From Alkalibaculum bacchi (lineage in GTDB: Bacteria > Bacillota > Clostridia > Eubacteriales > Alkalibacteraceae), in contig NZ_CALNCS010000240.1 in NCBI RefSeq assembly GCF_937875145.1, positions 1 to 31,905 on the forward strand: 31,905 nt of DNA. The letters are read 5' to 3'. Both the position numbers and the translations under genes were made by a program. Under the pieces are notes generated by a model. That model saw only the letters and a program-made list of their open reading frames with translations, did no database searches and was not told the origin of the DNA. Positions 15,590 to 23,707 of this stretch are shown here, one piece after another (the first letter of the stretch is position 1; the number at the start of each line of letters is the position of its first letter).

Positions 15590-17617
15590 GTGAGGTGTTG
15601 TATCATAAATAAGCAAATTGATAGCAGAGTTGAAAAGTTATTGCAAATACTCTTCTCTAAAGAAGATGGTGCTATTACAATTAATCAACTAGCTAGTAAA
15701 TTAAGTGTTTCAAATCGAACTGTGAGAAATGATTTAGATAAATTAGAAACCTATCTTAACACTCTTCAAGGCGAAATAAAAATCATCAAAAAACCACGTA
15801 TTGGTATTTGGTTTGAATACGATGAACAAGGCAGACAAAGTTTAGAAAAGCTAGTCAATTATCGAAGCATCTATCTTGAGCCTTATTCTAGTGAAGAAAG
15901 ACAGAGATTTATTATAAAAAAATTGATTCAATCCTTCCATCCAGTATCTTTACAATCCCTTGCAGATAATTTAATTGTAAGCAGGGTCACAATCAGCAAA
16001 GACTTGGAAGCGGTTGATAAAAGATTAGAAAAATACAATCTATCCTTAGTCAAAAAAAAGAATCAGGGGATCTCTATTGATGGCGATGAAAAAAACTGGA
16101 GAAAAGCTGCTAGTGATCTAATCGCCCAAATAAAAGAAGAGCAAGAATTAAAAGATATCTTAATGAAATCCGACGATCCTATAGGTAATAATAGATTAAA
16201 TATTCAAGACAGCAACAATATAAAAGACTTAATTCCTCAAATTGAGTTAACAAAAATCGAAAAAATTATTACGGAAGCAGAAAGTCAGCTTTCCTCTCCA
16301 CTTTCAGACGAGGCTTTTACTGGGCTAGTCATCCACATAGCCATAAGCATAGAAAGACTAAAGCAAAAAAAAGATATCAAAATGCCATCAAACAATCTTG
16401 AGGATATTAAGAAAAAAAAGGAATACCCTGTAGCAGCATGGATTGGAATGAGATTGGAAAAAGAAATACACATAAAAATTCCTGAATCTGAAATAGCTTA
16501 TATCGCCCTTCATATTATAGGAGCTAAACCTATGGAGGTAATTGATATAGGAAATAATAAAGAGTCCATTCTAAATGACATAGACTCTTCTATACTTGAT
16601 GCAACAAAAGAAATTATTGGTTTAGTAGCAAATATTCTTTCTGTTCCGTTAAGTGATGACAAAAGTTTACTGATTGGTTTGAGCTTACATTTAAAAACAG
16701 CTGTTAATCGGCTAAAGTATGGACTTTCTTTAAGAAATCCCTTATTAGATCAGATAAAAGAAAAATATCCTAGTGTCTTTGGTGCTTGTTGGGCTACTAG
16801 CATTATCTTTGAAAGACGTTTTAATATTCAAATAACAGAAGAAGAAATTGGTTATATTGCCATTCATATAGGTGCTGCTCTTGAAAGAAGTAAATCAAAT
16901 TATCGTGCTATTGTTGTTTGCTCTACTGGTGTAGGCACCTCTCAATTAGTTGTGTCTCGATTAAAAAATCGAATTAAGAACATTGAAATTATAGGTGTGA
17001 GCTCCTTACATGAGCTGACAAGTTATGAGCAAAATAAATATGATATCATCATAAGCACGATTCCTATTCCTGAAAAAGATAAGCCAGTAGTTTCTATCAG
17101 TGTATTCGTAGATGAAAATGATATTTCGTTAATTCTTCAAAAAATAAATGATTTGAGTAGTGAGAAACGGGATAATAATAAGTATAGTATCTCTTCACTA
17201 TTAAATAAAAAGTTTATCTTTTTACAGGAATCTTTCTCCTCAAGGATAGAAGTGATTAAAGAGATAGGAGATATGCTCAATAAAGAGGGATATGTTACCG
17301 AAGAATTTACAATATCTGCTCTATCGAGAGAAAAATTAACATCTACAGCCGTTGGAAATGGTGTTGCTATACCACATGGAAAAGATACTTACGTTAATAG
17401 GCCAATTATTGCAGTAATAATCTTAAATGAGCCCATTGATTGGGGAGGATATCCTGTAGATATTATTTTCTATCTAGCTTTGCATTTTGAAAATAGCAAA
17501 GAAACAAAAAACTTTTTTAAAAAATTCCATGGATTAGTAGATAATCAAAATCAGCTTATTACAATAAGAAATACAAAAAATATTGATGTATTGTACCAGA
17601 TATTAATAGATTTATAA
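15590..17617 (+). CDS. MtlR/BglG-type PTS-regulated transcriptional activator
   Basis: Multidomain activator, 675 residues counted from GTG 15590. Two N-terminal winged helices (about 25-60 and 115-145) are followed by PRD1 with H249 and H308, PRD2 with H367 and H426, an EIIB-like domain with C444 (VCSTGVGTSQL) and a C-terminal EIIA-like domain with H596 (VAIPHGKDTY). All phosphorylatable residues are present, so control by HPr and the cognate PTS is expected, as in MtlR, ManR and LicR. The start is uncertain: GTG 15590 lacks a ribosome site, while GAGGTG at 15592-15597 points to ATA 15605 (or ATC 15602). It is followed by the PTS IIA gene after 21 bases. Confidence 0.92.
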   Translation: MRCCIINKQIDSRVEKLLQILFSKEDGAITINQLASKLSVSNRTVRNDLDKLETYLNTLQGEIKIIKKPRIGIWFEYDEQGRQSLEKLVNYRSIYLEPYSSEERQRFIIKKLIQSFHPVSLQSLADNLIVSRVTISKDLEAVDKRLEKYNLSLVKKKNQGISIDGDEKNWRKAASDLIAQIKEEQELKDILMKSDDPIGNNRLNIQDSNNIKDLIPQIELTKIEKIITEAESQLSSPLSDEAFTGLVIHIAISIERLKQKKDIKMPSNNLEDIKKKKEYPVAAWIGMRLEKEIHIKIPESEIAYIALHIIGAKPMEVIDIGNNKESILNDIDSSILDATKEIIGLVANILSVPLSDDKSLLIGLSLHLKTAVNRLKYGLSLRNPLLDQIKEKYPSVFGACWATSIIFERRFNIQITEEEIGYIAIHIGAALERSKSNYRAIVVCSTGVGTSQLVVSRLKNRIKNIEIIGVSSLHELTSYEQNKYDIIISTIPIPEKDKPVVSISVFVDENDISLILQKINDLSSEKRDNNKYSISSLLNKKFIFLQESFSSRIEVIKEIGDMLNKEGYVTEEFTISALSREKLTSTAVGNGVAIPHGKDTYVNRPIIAVIILNEPIDWGGYPVDIIFYLALHFENSKETKNFFKKFHGLVDNQNQLITIRNTKNIDVLYQILIDL

Positions 17618-17638
17618 AAAATTTTAAGGGGAATAGAT

Positions 17639-18088
17639 ATGGATAAAATTATTAATAAAAACCTTATAAAACTAGACATAGATGCAGATACTAAGGAATA
17701 TTGTATGAAAGAGCTCATCTCACTTATGGAATCGGAAGGCCGCTTAAACGATGCCTCCTGTTATACAGAAGAAGTATTAAATAGAGAAAATCTTTGTACA
17801 ACAGGTATTGGTTTCGGCATTGCCATCCCTCATGGAAAATGTGATGCTGTTAAAGTACCTACAGTAGCCTTTGGCAGATTAAATGGTGGCATTGAGTGGC
17901 AATCATTAGACGGCGAACCTGTTAATATGGTATTTTTATTAGCTGTTCCTAAAGATTCTGAGTCTAATGAACACTTAAAGATACTAGCTGCTCTATCTAG
18001 AAAACTTATGAATGAAGATTTTCGTAATGATTTATTAAATATTAAAGAAGAAGATCAATTACTTACTCTATTAGAGACCATATTTTAA
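17639..18088 (+). CDS. PTS fructose-family EIIA protein
   Basis: Soluble 149-residue phosphocarrier that takes phosphate from HPr on a histidine and passes it to EIIB. The active-site segment is GFGIAIPHGKCD with H65, the family's IAxPH pattern. The PTS_EIIA type-2 fold covers the whole protein, with no fused domain. AAGGGG precedes the ATG. It lies 21 bases after the regulator, which carries its own EIIA-like domain, and about 100 bases before the IIC gene. The separate IIA, IIC and IIB genes resemble the frw/fry-type split systems of E. coli, in which frwCB neighbours pflDC. Confidence 0.93.
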   Translation: MDKIINKNLIKLDIDADTKEYCMKELISLMESEGRLNDASCYTEEVLNRENLCTTGIGFGIAIPHGKCDAVKVPTVAFGRLNGGIEWQSLDGEPVNMVFLLAVPKDSESNEHLKILAALSRKLMNEDFRNDLLNIKEEDQLLTLLETIF

Positions 18089-18094
18089 TATATG

Positions 18095-18161
18095 CTATTT
18101 AGGTTTTCCTAAATAGTTTATATAAGCAAAAGTGTAATGCGTTACAAAAGATGTATTACAC
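18095..18161 (+). promoter_or_regulatory. Two hairpins in the IIA-IIC spacer
   Basis: CTATTTAGG (18095-18103) and CCTAAATAG (18108-18116) form a 9-bp stem with a TTTT loop and only a weak T-tract after it. GTGTAAT (18132-18138) can pair with ATTACAC (18155-18161), or the inner TGTAA (18133-18137) with TTACA (18142-18146); the two structures exclude each other. This could be an RNA processing or attenuation point, or an operator. The IIC ribosome site AAAGGAGG follows. Confidence 0.4.
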
Positions 18162-18188
18162 CGTATAAGAATAAAAGGAGGAATTATA

Positions 18189-19244
18189 ATGTTAGAATTA
18201 TTAAAAGATACGCGAAAACATTTAGTTACTGGTGTATCTTACATGTTGCCATTTGTCGTTGCCGGTGGTGTACTATTAGCTCTTTCCGTTATGTTGTCAG
18301 GAACTCCATCAGCTCCTGAAAGCGGTATCTTAAAAGATATTTGGGATATCGGTGTAGGAGGTATGTCGCTATTTGTTCCAATAATGGGTGGATTTATTGC
18401 ATTTTCTATGGTAGATAGACCTGGTATCGCTCCTGGTGCAATAGGCGCATACCTTGCCAATTCTATTGGAGCAGGTTTCCTTGGTGGTATGCTTGCAGGT
18501 ATCTTAGCAGGTATTGTAGTATACTATTTAAAAAGAATTAAAGTTCCGCCAATTATGCGCTCTATCATGCCAATTTTCATCATTCCTTTAGTGGGAACTC
18601 TTGTTGTAGGTGGATTAATTGTATGGGTTTTAGGAATTCCTATTGCAGCACTAATGACTGCTTTAACAGCATGGTTAAGTGGAATGTCTGGTACAAGTAA
18701 GATTGTTCTTGGAATCATCTTAGGTTCTATGATTGCCTTTGATATGGGTGGTCCACTAAATAAAGTTGCCTTTGGTTTTGCCGTTGGTTTAGTTGCCACA
18801 AATCCACAAGTTATGGCCGCTGTTGGTGTAGCTATATGTACTCCTCCACTTGGTTTAGCTTTGGCTACATTTATCGCACCAAAGAAATTTACTACAGAAG
18901 AAAAAGAAAGTGGAAAAGCAGCCATTATAATGGGCTTAATTGGTATTACAGAAGGTGCTATACCTTTTGCTGCAGCAGATCCACTAAGAGTAATCCCTTC
19001 TATTATGGTTGGTGGCGCTGCTGGCTCTGTAACATCCCTATTATTAAATGCGGCAAATCATGCTCCATGGGGTGGTTGGATTGTTTTACCTGTAGTTGAA
19101 AATATTTTTGGGTATATTATTGCAACTATTGTAGGTGTTGTCGTTACTGCTTTAATGGTGAGCGCGCTTAAAAAACCAGCGAGTGAATTACCTATCGATA
19201 CGCAAGAAGACTTAGGCGATGAATTAGATATTGACTTTGAATAA
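18189..19244 (+). CDS. PTS fructose-family EIIC permease
   Basis: Membrane permease of 351 residues with many hydrophobic segments (by eye eight or more). It transports the sugar while EIIB phosphorylates it. The conserved cytoplasmic loop GITEGAIPFAAADPLRVIP is a hallmark of Fru-family IIC proteins, as is FDMGGPLNKVAF. The N-terminus LLKDTRKHLVTGVSYMLPFVVAGG is the usual IIC opening. A short acidic tail replaces a fused IIB. AAAGGAGG precedes the ATG. Substrate cannot be read from the sequence; next to a PflD-like lyase, a 1,5-anhydrohexitol is the leading inference and fructose or another hexose/hexitol the alternative. Confidence 0.93.
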   Translation: MLELLKDTRKHLVTGVSYMLPFVVAGGVLLALSVMLSGTPSAPESGILKDIWDIGVGGMSLFVPIMGGFIAFSMVDRPGIAPGAIGAYLANSIGAGFLGGMLAGILAGIVVYYLKRIKVPPIMRSIMPIFIIPLVGTLVVGGLIVWVLGIPIAALMTALTAWLSGMSGTSKIVLGIILGSMIAFDMGGPLNKVAFGFAVGLVATNPQVMAAVGVAICTPPLGLALATFIAPKKFTTEEKESGKAAIIMGLIGITEGAIPFAAADPLRVIPSIMVGGAAGSVTSLLLNAANHAPWGGWIVLPVVENIFGYIIATIVGVVVTALMVSALKKPASELPIDTQEDLGDELDIDFE

Positions 19245-19261
19245 TATAGGGAGGTTTTAAA

Positions 19262-19582
19262 ATGAAAATTATAGCTGTTACATCTTGTCCATCAGGTGTA
19301 GCTCATACGTATATGGCTGCGGAAGCAATTGAAAAAGCAGCAAAAGCTGCAGGTATGGAAGTTAAAGTAGAAACACAAGGATCAATCGGTATCGAAAATG
19401 AATTGACTGCTAGTGATGTAGCTGAAGCAGATGCTGTTATTCTAACAAAAGATATGGACATTAAAAATACAGATCGATTCAAGAACAAGACTATTGTTAA
19501 AGTTTCTATAGGGGATGCTATTAAAAAAGCACCTGCTATTATGCAAAAAATCAAAGAACATGTAGAAAAGAAAAACTCATAA
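19262..19582 (+). CDS. PTS fructose-family EIIB protein
   Basis: 106-residue soluble EIIB that carries phosphate on a cysteine from EIIA to the sugar. The active-site loop is TSCPSGVAHTYMAAE with C9. The full-length match to the Fru-type IIB domain includes AEADAVILTKDMDI. GGGAGG lies upstream and the gene follows IIC by 17 bases. It is the last gene of the island, ending before an intergenic repeat and a strong bidirectional terminator. Confidence 0.95.
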   Translation: MKIIAVTSCPSGVAHTYMAAEAIEKAAKAAGMEVKVETQGSIGIENELTASDVAEADAVILTKDMDIKNTDRFKNKTIVKVSIGDAIKKAPAIMQKIKEHVEKKNS

Positions 19583-19586
19583 TTAG

Positions 19587-19640
19587 TGGCCTACGGCGCA
19601 TTAGTTCTAAGTTCCACGTTGCAAGTTCTATGTAAAACTT
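19587..19640. repeat. Intergenic modular repeat, copy after PTS IIB
   Basis: Starts five bases after the IIB stop. GGCGCATTAG (19595-19604) is shared with the copies after asnS and hisIE. The following GTTCTAAGTTCCACGTTGCA segment (from 19604 to about 19637) matches 28781-28814 at the end of hisA at 30 of 34 positions by eye. Confidence 0.6.
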
Positions 19641-19660
19641 TGTAATTTAGCACCATATAA

Positions 19661-19708
19661 AATACAATAAAAGAGAGGCAGGTTTTTTCGCCTCTCTTTT
19701 ATTGTATT
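19661..19708. terminator. Bidirectional terminator, 19-bp stem
   Basis: 19661-19679 and 19690-19708 are exact complements (AATACAATAAAAGAGAGGC and its reverse complement) around a 10-base loop containing TTTTTT. It separates the convergent PTS IIB and manA genes and reaches the first base of the manA stop codon. The A/T-rich outer stem gives a U-tract in both directions. Confidence 0.85.
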
Positions 19709-20688
19709 TAAAGATATACTTTTAAAAAAGTACATTTACCTATAATCTCTATTTTACTTTCACCAGCAGGGATAAGGAAACAATCTGTAGATTTAAAATC
19801 AAGCTTTTCGCCCTCTGCGTAAATACTACCTTCACCTTCTGTAACAACAATTGATATAAATGAATCCTTCTTACCATAAAGTTCAATATGATCTTGAATA
19901 GAATACCTTTCAACAGAGAAATACTCACATTCTATTAATTTTTGATAATCTAAACTTTTTTCAGCTGTTGTAGGTTCATCTTTATTGATTTGATCTATTT
20001 CAAACTTTTTACAATCTATTACATCTAAAGCTTTATCAATGTGCAATGGTCTCTTTTCTCCATTTTTATCGATCCTATTGTAATCAAAGAGCCTATAAGT
20101 AACATTGGAACTTTGTTGTATTTCACAAATTAATAATCCTTTTCCAATAGCGTGAACTGTACCCGTTTTAATAAATATATTTTGTCCTTTAAAGACTGGA
20201 ACTTTATTTAATACTTCTAAAAGGGTACCGTCACTTATTCTTTGCCTTATTTCATCTTTACTAATATCTTTGTTAAAGCCACAGTACAAATAGGAGTTAG
20301 ACTCACAATCCACAACATACCATATTTCATTCTTACCATAATCTTTTTCATATTTTAATGCGTATTCATCATCTGGATGAACCTGCACCGATAAGTCATC
20401 TGCTGTATCAATGAACTTAATGAGTATAGGTAAATCCGTATAGCGTTCAGATTTGGAGCCTAAAATCTCATGTCCCATAATAGAAATATATTCATTAAAT
20501 TTTACTCCTTTATATTTACCAGATGCAATAATACTAGGACCATCTTTATGTGCAGATAGCTCCCATGTTTCAGATATAATTTTATTATTAGATTTCTTAT
20601 CGTACTTTTCCTTAAGCTTTGTACCACCCCATATGTGTTCTTTTACAGATGGTTCTAACTTTATAATGCTTTTCTTTGACTTCTTCAT
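19708..20688 (-). CDS. manA: Mannose-6-phosphate isomerase, type I
   Basis: Zinc cupin enzyme interconverting mannose-6-phosphate and fructose-6-phosphate. It begins with the family opening LEPSVKEHIWGGTKLKEKY. Metal and active-site segments QVHPDDEYA, KNEIWYVVD and GTVHAIGKGLLICEIQQSSN are present. Starting at the ATG at 20688 (MKKSKKSII) the protein has 326 residues. An ATG at 20712 would add eight residues but leaves almost no leader after the -10 at 20725-20730; AGGAG lies between the two ATGs. It is convergent with the PTS island, so it is not clearly part of it, although its substrate is a hexose phosphate. Confidence 0.92.
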   Translation of the reverse strand: MKKSKKSIIKLEPSVKEHIWGGTKLKEKYDKKSNNKIISETWELSAHKDGPSIIASGKYKGVKFNEYISIMGHEILGSKSERYTDLPILIKFIDTADDLSVQVHPDDEYALKYEKDYGKNEIWYVVDCESNSYLYCGFNKDISKDEIRQRISDGTLLEVLNKVPVFKGQNIFIKTGTVHAIGKGLLICEIQQSSNVTYRLFDYNRIDKNGEKRPLHIDKALDVIDCKKFEIDQINKDEPTTAEKSLDYQKLIECEYFSVERYSIQDHIELYGKKDSFISIVVTEGEGSIYAEGEKLDFKSTDCFLIPAGESKIEIIGKCTFLKVYL

Positions 20689-20724
20689 ATTGTTTAAATA
20701 TTCTCCTATCATTGATTTCTATAC

Positions 20725-20730
20725 ATTATA
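20725..20730 (-). promoter_or_regulatory. -10 element for manA
   Basis: TATAAT on the minus strand, placing the transcript start near 20718, six bases before ATG 20712 and 30 before ATG 20688. No clear -35 was seen. It favours the downstream start for manA. Confidence 0.4.
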
Positions 20731-20824
20731 TCTTTAGCAAATTTGCATCTTTTATAAACACTCAGACTACTATTTTATTTTTGTAATACAGAATCAGTTT
20801 TAGCTTCCCGTACTTCACTTCCAC

Positions 20825-21673
20825 TTACACAGTAATCTCATTTGCAATCTTTGCAAACTCCTTCAAACTCAAGGTCTCTCCTCTTCTTTTGCCATCAATA
20901 TCACACTTTTCTAATACTTCTATTACCTTTTGTCTGTCCATATTTAAGCCATTTGAAAGGCAATTTAACAGGGTTTTTCTCCTCATTGAGAAAGAAGCTT
21001 TAACTACTTTAAAAAAGACCTCTTTTTGAGCTTCAACTGGAGGTTCATCTAAAATCTTTAAGTTGATTACTGCAGATTCCACTTTAGGTTGAGGCATAAA
21101 TACGGTCTTTGGCACAATTGTTACGATTTGAGGCTTAGAGTAGAATTGTACTGCTACAGATAAAGCACCATAATCTTTCTTTCCAGGAGGAGCAATCATT
21201 CTCTCTGCCACTTCCTTTTGTACCATTACTGTAATGCTTTCAATAGGTAGGTCTCTTTCTAAAAGATTCATGATGATCTCAGAGGTAATATAATAGGGCA
21301 AATTCGCAATAACCTTAAAAGGCTTGTCTGAAATCTTCTTTAATTCTTCTTTTAAATTAATTCTTAATACGTCTTCATTGAGAATAGTTTTGTTTGAATA
21401 ATCACGTAAAGTATCATTTAATATAGGGATCAATTTTTGATCGATTTCTACTGCTAAAACGTGTGCTGACCTTTCACACAGATACTGAGTCATAGTTCCT
21501 ATTCCAGGCCCAATTTCTAATATATAATCTTCTTCTTGAATATCTGCTCCTTCTAAAATCTTCTCTATAATATTTCCATCCGTTAGAAAATTTTGTCCAT
21601 AGCGCTTACTAAAATGAAAGTCATATTTTTTTTGTATGTCGTGAATCATCCTTGGGGACGTCAGTCTCTCCAT
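20825..21673 (-). CDS. rsmA: 16S rRNA (A1518/A1519-N6)-dimethyltransferase
   Basis: KsgA/RsmA dimethylates two adjacent adenines near the 3' end of 16S rRNA during small-subunit assembly. 282 residues. Rossmann methyltransferase with KRYGQNFL (23-30), SAM-binding EIGPGIGT (53-60) and catalytic NLPYYI (124-129). The C-terminal helical domain is complete. AGGAGTG precedes the ATG. It lies 10 bases after rnmV, the order also found in Bacillus subtilis near the origin. Confidence 0.96.
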   Translation of the reverse strand: MERLTSPRMIHDIQKKYDFHFSKRYGQNFLTDGNIIEKILEGADIQEEDYILEIGPGIGTMTQYLCERSAHVLAVEIDQKLIPILNDTLRDYSNKTILNEDVLRINLKEELKKISDKPFKVIANLPYYITSEIIMNLLERDLPIESITVMVQKEVAERMIAPPGKKDYGALSVAVQFYSKPQIVTIVPKTVFMPQPKVESAVINLKILDEPPVEAQKEVFFKVVKASFSMRRKTLLNCLSNGLNMDRQKVIEVLEKCDIDGKRRGETLSLKEFAKIANEITV

Positions 21674-21683
21674 TATATCACTC

Positions 21684-22211
21684 CTATTTGTATTGGTTAA
21701 TAACTTCTAGCAACTGTTCTATAGTAATACCGTAATTATTCAGTCGATTAACAAATTGTTTACTATTACAGTATCCAATACCTAATTTTTCTCCAACGAA
21801 TCTTCTTTTATCCTTACTACCTTCTCCATTTAAGCCGAATTCAAACATATCCTGCAATGTAAAAGTGGTCTCATTGTTTACTAAAGTCTGCACTTTAGAT
21901 AAGGCTTCAAAAATAGACTCTGGAGTGGCATTCTCAATACCAATATTATCTCCTTTTTTCCCTAGATGCCTTGGTAAATATGCATGTTTGCAATTAGGAA
22001 CCCTTTTATCTATATATCTTCTAATTTTATCTCCAGCATAGTCTGGGTCTGTAAACACAATGACTCCTCTTGTTTTTGCTGCATTTTCAATTACCTTCAA
22101 AATGTCTTCCGTAAGCCCAAACCCATGGGTACATACTACATCTGCCTCTACTGCTCTTTTGACGGCAGAGATATCATCCTTACCTTCTACTACAACCAAT
22201 TCCTGTATCAT
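21684..22211 (-). CDS. rnmV: Ribonuclease M5
   Basis: Toprim-domain endonuclease that matures 5S rRNA precursor in low-GC Gram-positives. 175 residues, normal for the family. The Toprim acidic motifs are VVEGKDD (E9) and FTDPDYAGD (D55, D57), followed by the family segment HAYLPRHLGKKGDNIGIENA. AAAGGAAAG precedes the ATG. It is followed by rsmA; 80 bases of AT-rich spacer separate it from mntP upstream. Confidence 0.95.
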   Translation of the reverse strand: MIQELVVVEGKDDISAVKRAVEADVVCTHGFGLTEDILKVIENAAKTRGVIVFTDPDYAGDKIRRYIDKRVPNCKHAYLPRHLGKKGDNIGIENATPESIFEALSKVQTLVNNETTFTLQDMFEFGLNGEGSKDKRRFVGEKLGIGYCNSKQFVNRLNNYGITIEQLLEVINQYK

Positions 22212-22291
22212 GTTCTCTTTCCTTTCAGTGTTACTACTTTAGTGGTAGCTTGCAGCCAATAGCTTTTTCTTTGCTCATACACTAGAAAATC

Positions 22292-22843
22292 CTAGAAGAA
22301 TAAATGTTCTATTAATATTTTCGTACCTATTGCTACCAATATAACGCCTCCGAAGACTTCAGCTCCTTGCTGAAATTGGCATCCTAATTTTTCGCCAAAC
22401 TTAGCCCCTAAAAAAGATAGCATAAAGGTAATAAGGCCAATAGCTACAGCTGCTAGAAAGATATTTATATCTAGTACAGCAAAACTAATCCCAGCTGCTA
22501 AAGCATCAATGCTAGTAGCAATTGCTAATGTTACTAGATGTTTTGTAGTTAAATCCCCAACATCCTCACACGTATTATCCCTAGATTCTCTTATCATCTT
22601 AATCCCTATAAATCCCAATAAAATAAAAGCAATCCAATGATCATAGCTTCGAATATACTCAGAAAACCTCGATGCAAGAATCCAACCAAATACAGGCATT
22701 AATGCTTGGAAAATGCCAAAATAAGCGCCAATTTTTGCTTGAGTAAAAGTATCTCTTGCTCTTTTGGAAACACCGCAGGACACTGCCACTGCAAATGCAT
22801 CCATAGATAAGGCTAAGGCTGTTGTCAATATTAATGATGTCAT
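22292..22843 (-). CDS. mntP: Manganese efflux pump MntP
   Basis: Small membrane exporter of Mn(II), 183 residues with six predicted membrane segments arranged as two similar halves. Each half has a conserved acidic motif: ALSMDAFAVAVSCG near residue 15 and IATSIDALAAGISF near residue 115. AAAGGAG precedes the ATG. It is 24 bases after the HAD gene, so no yybP-ykoY manganese riboswitch directly precedes it. Confidence 0.94.
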   Translation of the reverse strand: MTSLILTTALALSMDAFAVAVSCGVSKRARDTFTQAKIGAYFGIFQALMPVFGWILASRFSEYIRSYDHWIAFILLGFIGIKMIRESRDNTCEDVGDLTTKHLVTLAIATSIDALAAGISFAVLDINIFLAAVAIGLITFMLSFLGAKFGEKLGCQFQQGAEVFGGVILVAIGTKILIEHLFF

Positions 22844-22867
22844 CTATATTTCTCCTTTAAATTAGTA

Positions 22868-23494
22868 TCATGAAATAATTTTTATTAAGTCACTTAAATC
22901 TGTAATGATATAGTCTGGACGATGGGCTCTTAGGGTCTCAAGATAGTTATACCCCCAAGTTACTACAGCACATTTAACATCAGCATCATTACACGCATGG
23001 ATATCTCTAATTTCGTCGCCTACATAGAGAATCTCCTCTTTAGACAGCTTATATTTTTTGCATAGAGAATTGATTTTTCTCTTTTTACCTGCGAATGTAG
23101 AGGATTCTATAAAATCAAATAGCTCTAGATCGTGATTGGAAAGAAACATCTGTACATTTTTTGTGCTATTCGCTGTTAATATCCCCATTAAATCTACTTT
23201 TTGTTTAATTTCTAATAAAATATCTTTCATATTATCTTGAAATGGTTCTACAGTCTCGATACTTCCCTTTAACAAGTGTTGACCTTCTTTTAACAGTCTT
23301 GGCAGATGAATGTAAGATACGCCAATAGACTTTACAAACTCCCAAAAACTTAAGTTTTTAGCCCCTTGAACGTCGTCTTTTGACATTCTCTTATATCTAT
23401 ATTTTTCTGCTAATTGATTGTATATATCAAAAACATGATGTTCCGTATCGGCTATGGTACCATCAAAATCAAATATTACACACTTATACGTCAT
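22868..23494 (-). CDS. HAD-superfamily hydrolase, phosphoglycolate-phosphatase-like
   Basis: 208-residue HAD phosphatase from the ATG at 23494 (MTYKCVIFDFDGT), supported by AAAGGAG; an upstream ATG at 23518 lacks one. Motif I is DFDGT (D9, D11), motif II LTANSTK, the lysine lies in GKKRK, and motif IV is YVGDEIRDI. A helical cap lies between motifs I and II. The type resembles Gph/PpaX enzymes that act on small phosphates; the substrate is undetermined. It heads a minus-strand run with mntP, rnmV and rsmA and diverges from the histidine operon. Confidence 0.87.
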   Translation of the reverse strand: MTYKCVIFDFDGTIADTEHHVFDIYNQLAEKYRYKRMSKDDVQGAKNLSFWEFVKSIGVSYIHLPRLLKEGQHLLKGSIETVEPFQDNMKDILLEIKQKVDLMGILTANSTKNVQMFLSNHDLELFDFIESSTFAGKKRKINSLCKKYKLSKEEILYVGDEIRDIHACNDADVKCAVVTWGYNYLETLRAHRPDYIITDLSDLIKIIS

Positions 23495-23633
23495 AGCTTC
23501 TCCTTTAAATTTGTCCAAATAGGTATACTCTATCTATTGTAACTCAAATACATGCTGAAAAAAAGAAAAACAATGACTATATATTCTCGAAATATTTGAT
23601 TATTAAATAGTACTTTTATTTCAAAAAGATTCA

Positions 23634-23662
23634 TTGACACCTCTGCTGGAATAAATTATAAT
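23634..23662 (+). promoter_or_regulatory. Consensus sigma-A promoter of the his operon
   Basis: TTGACA (23634-23639), exactly 17 bases, then TATAAT (23657-23662): a perfect consensus. The predicted start near 23669 leaves a leader of about 38 bases, too short for a T-box or a classical his leader peptide with attenuator. Confidence 0.88.
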
Positions 23663-23692
23663 ATACTTTATCACAATACAGTAATAAAGTAT
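23663..23692. promoter_or_regulatory. Inverted repeat at the his transcription start
   Basis: ATACTTTAT (23663-23671) and ATAAAGTAT (23684-23692) are exact complements separated by 12 bases. The repeat abuts the -10 element and ends three bases before the ribosome site GGTGGAGG. It may be an operator for a histidine or nitrogen regulator. Confidence 0.5.
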
Positions 23693-23707
23693 AAGGTGGA
23701 GGAATCG

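Noticed and set aside
18524..18925. 133-codon minus-strand open frame inside the PTS IIC gene
   Set aside because: It is the antisense shadow of a low-complexity membrane protein gene and lacks a ribosome site and family motifs.
22844..22867. yybP-ykoY manganese riboswitch controlling mntP
   Set aside because: Only 24 bases separate the HAD gene and mntP, too short for the riboswitch.
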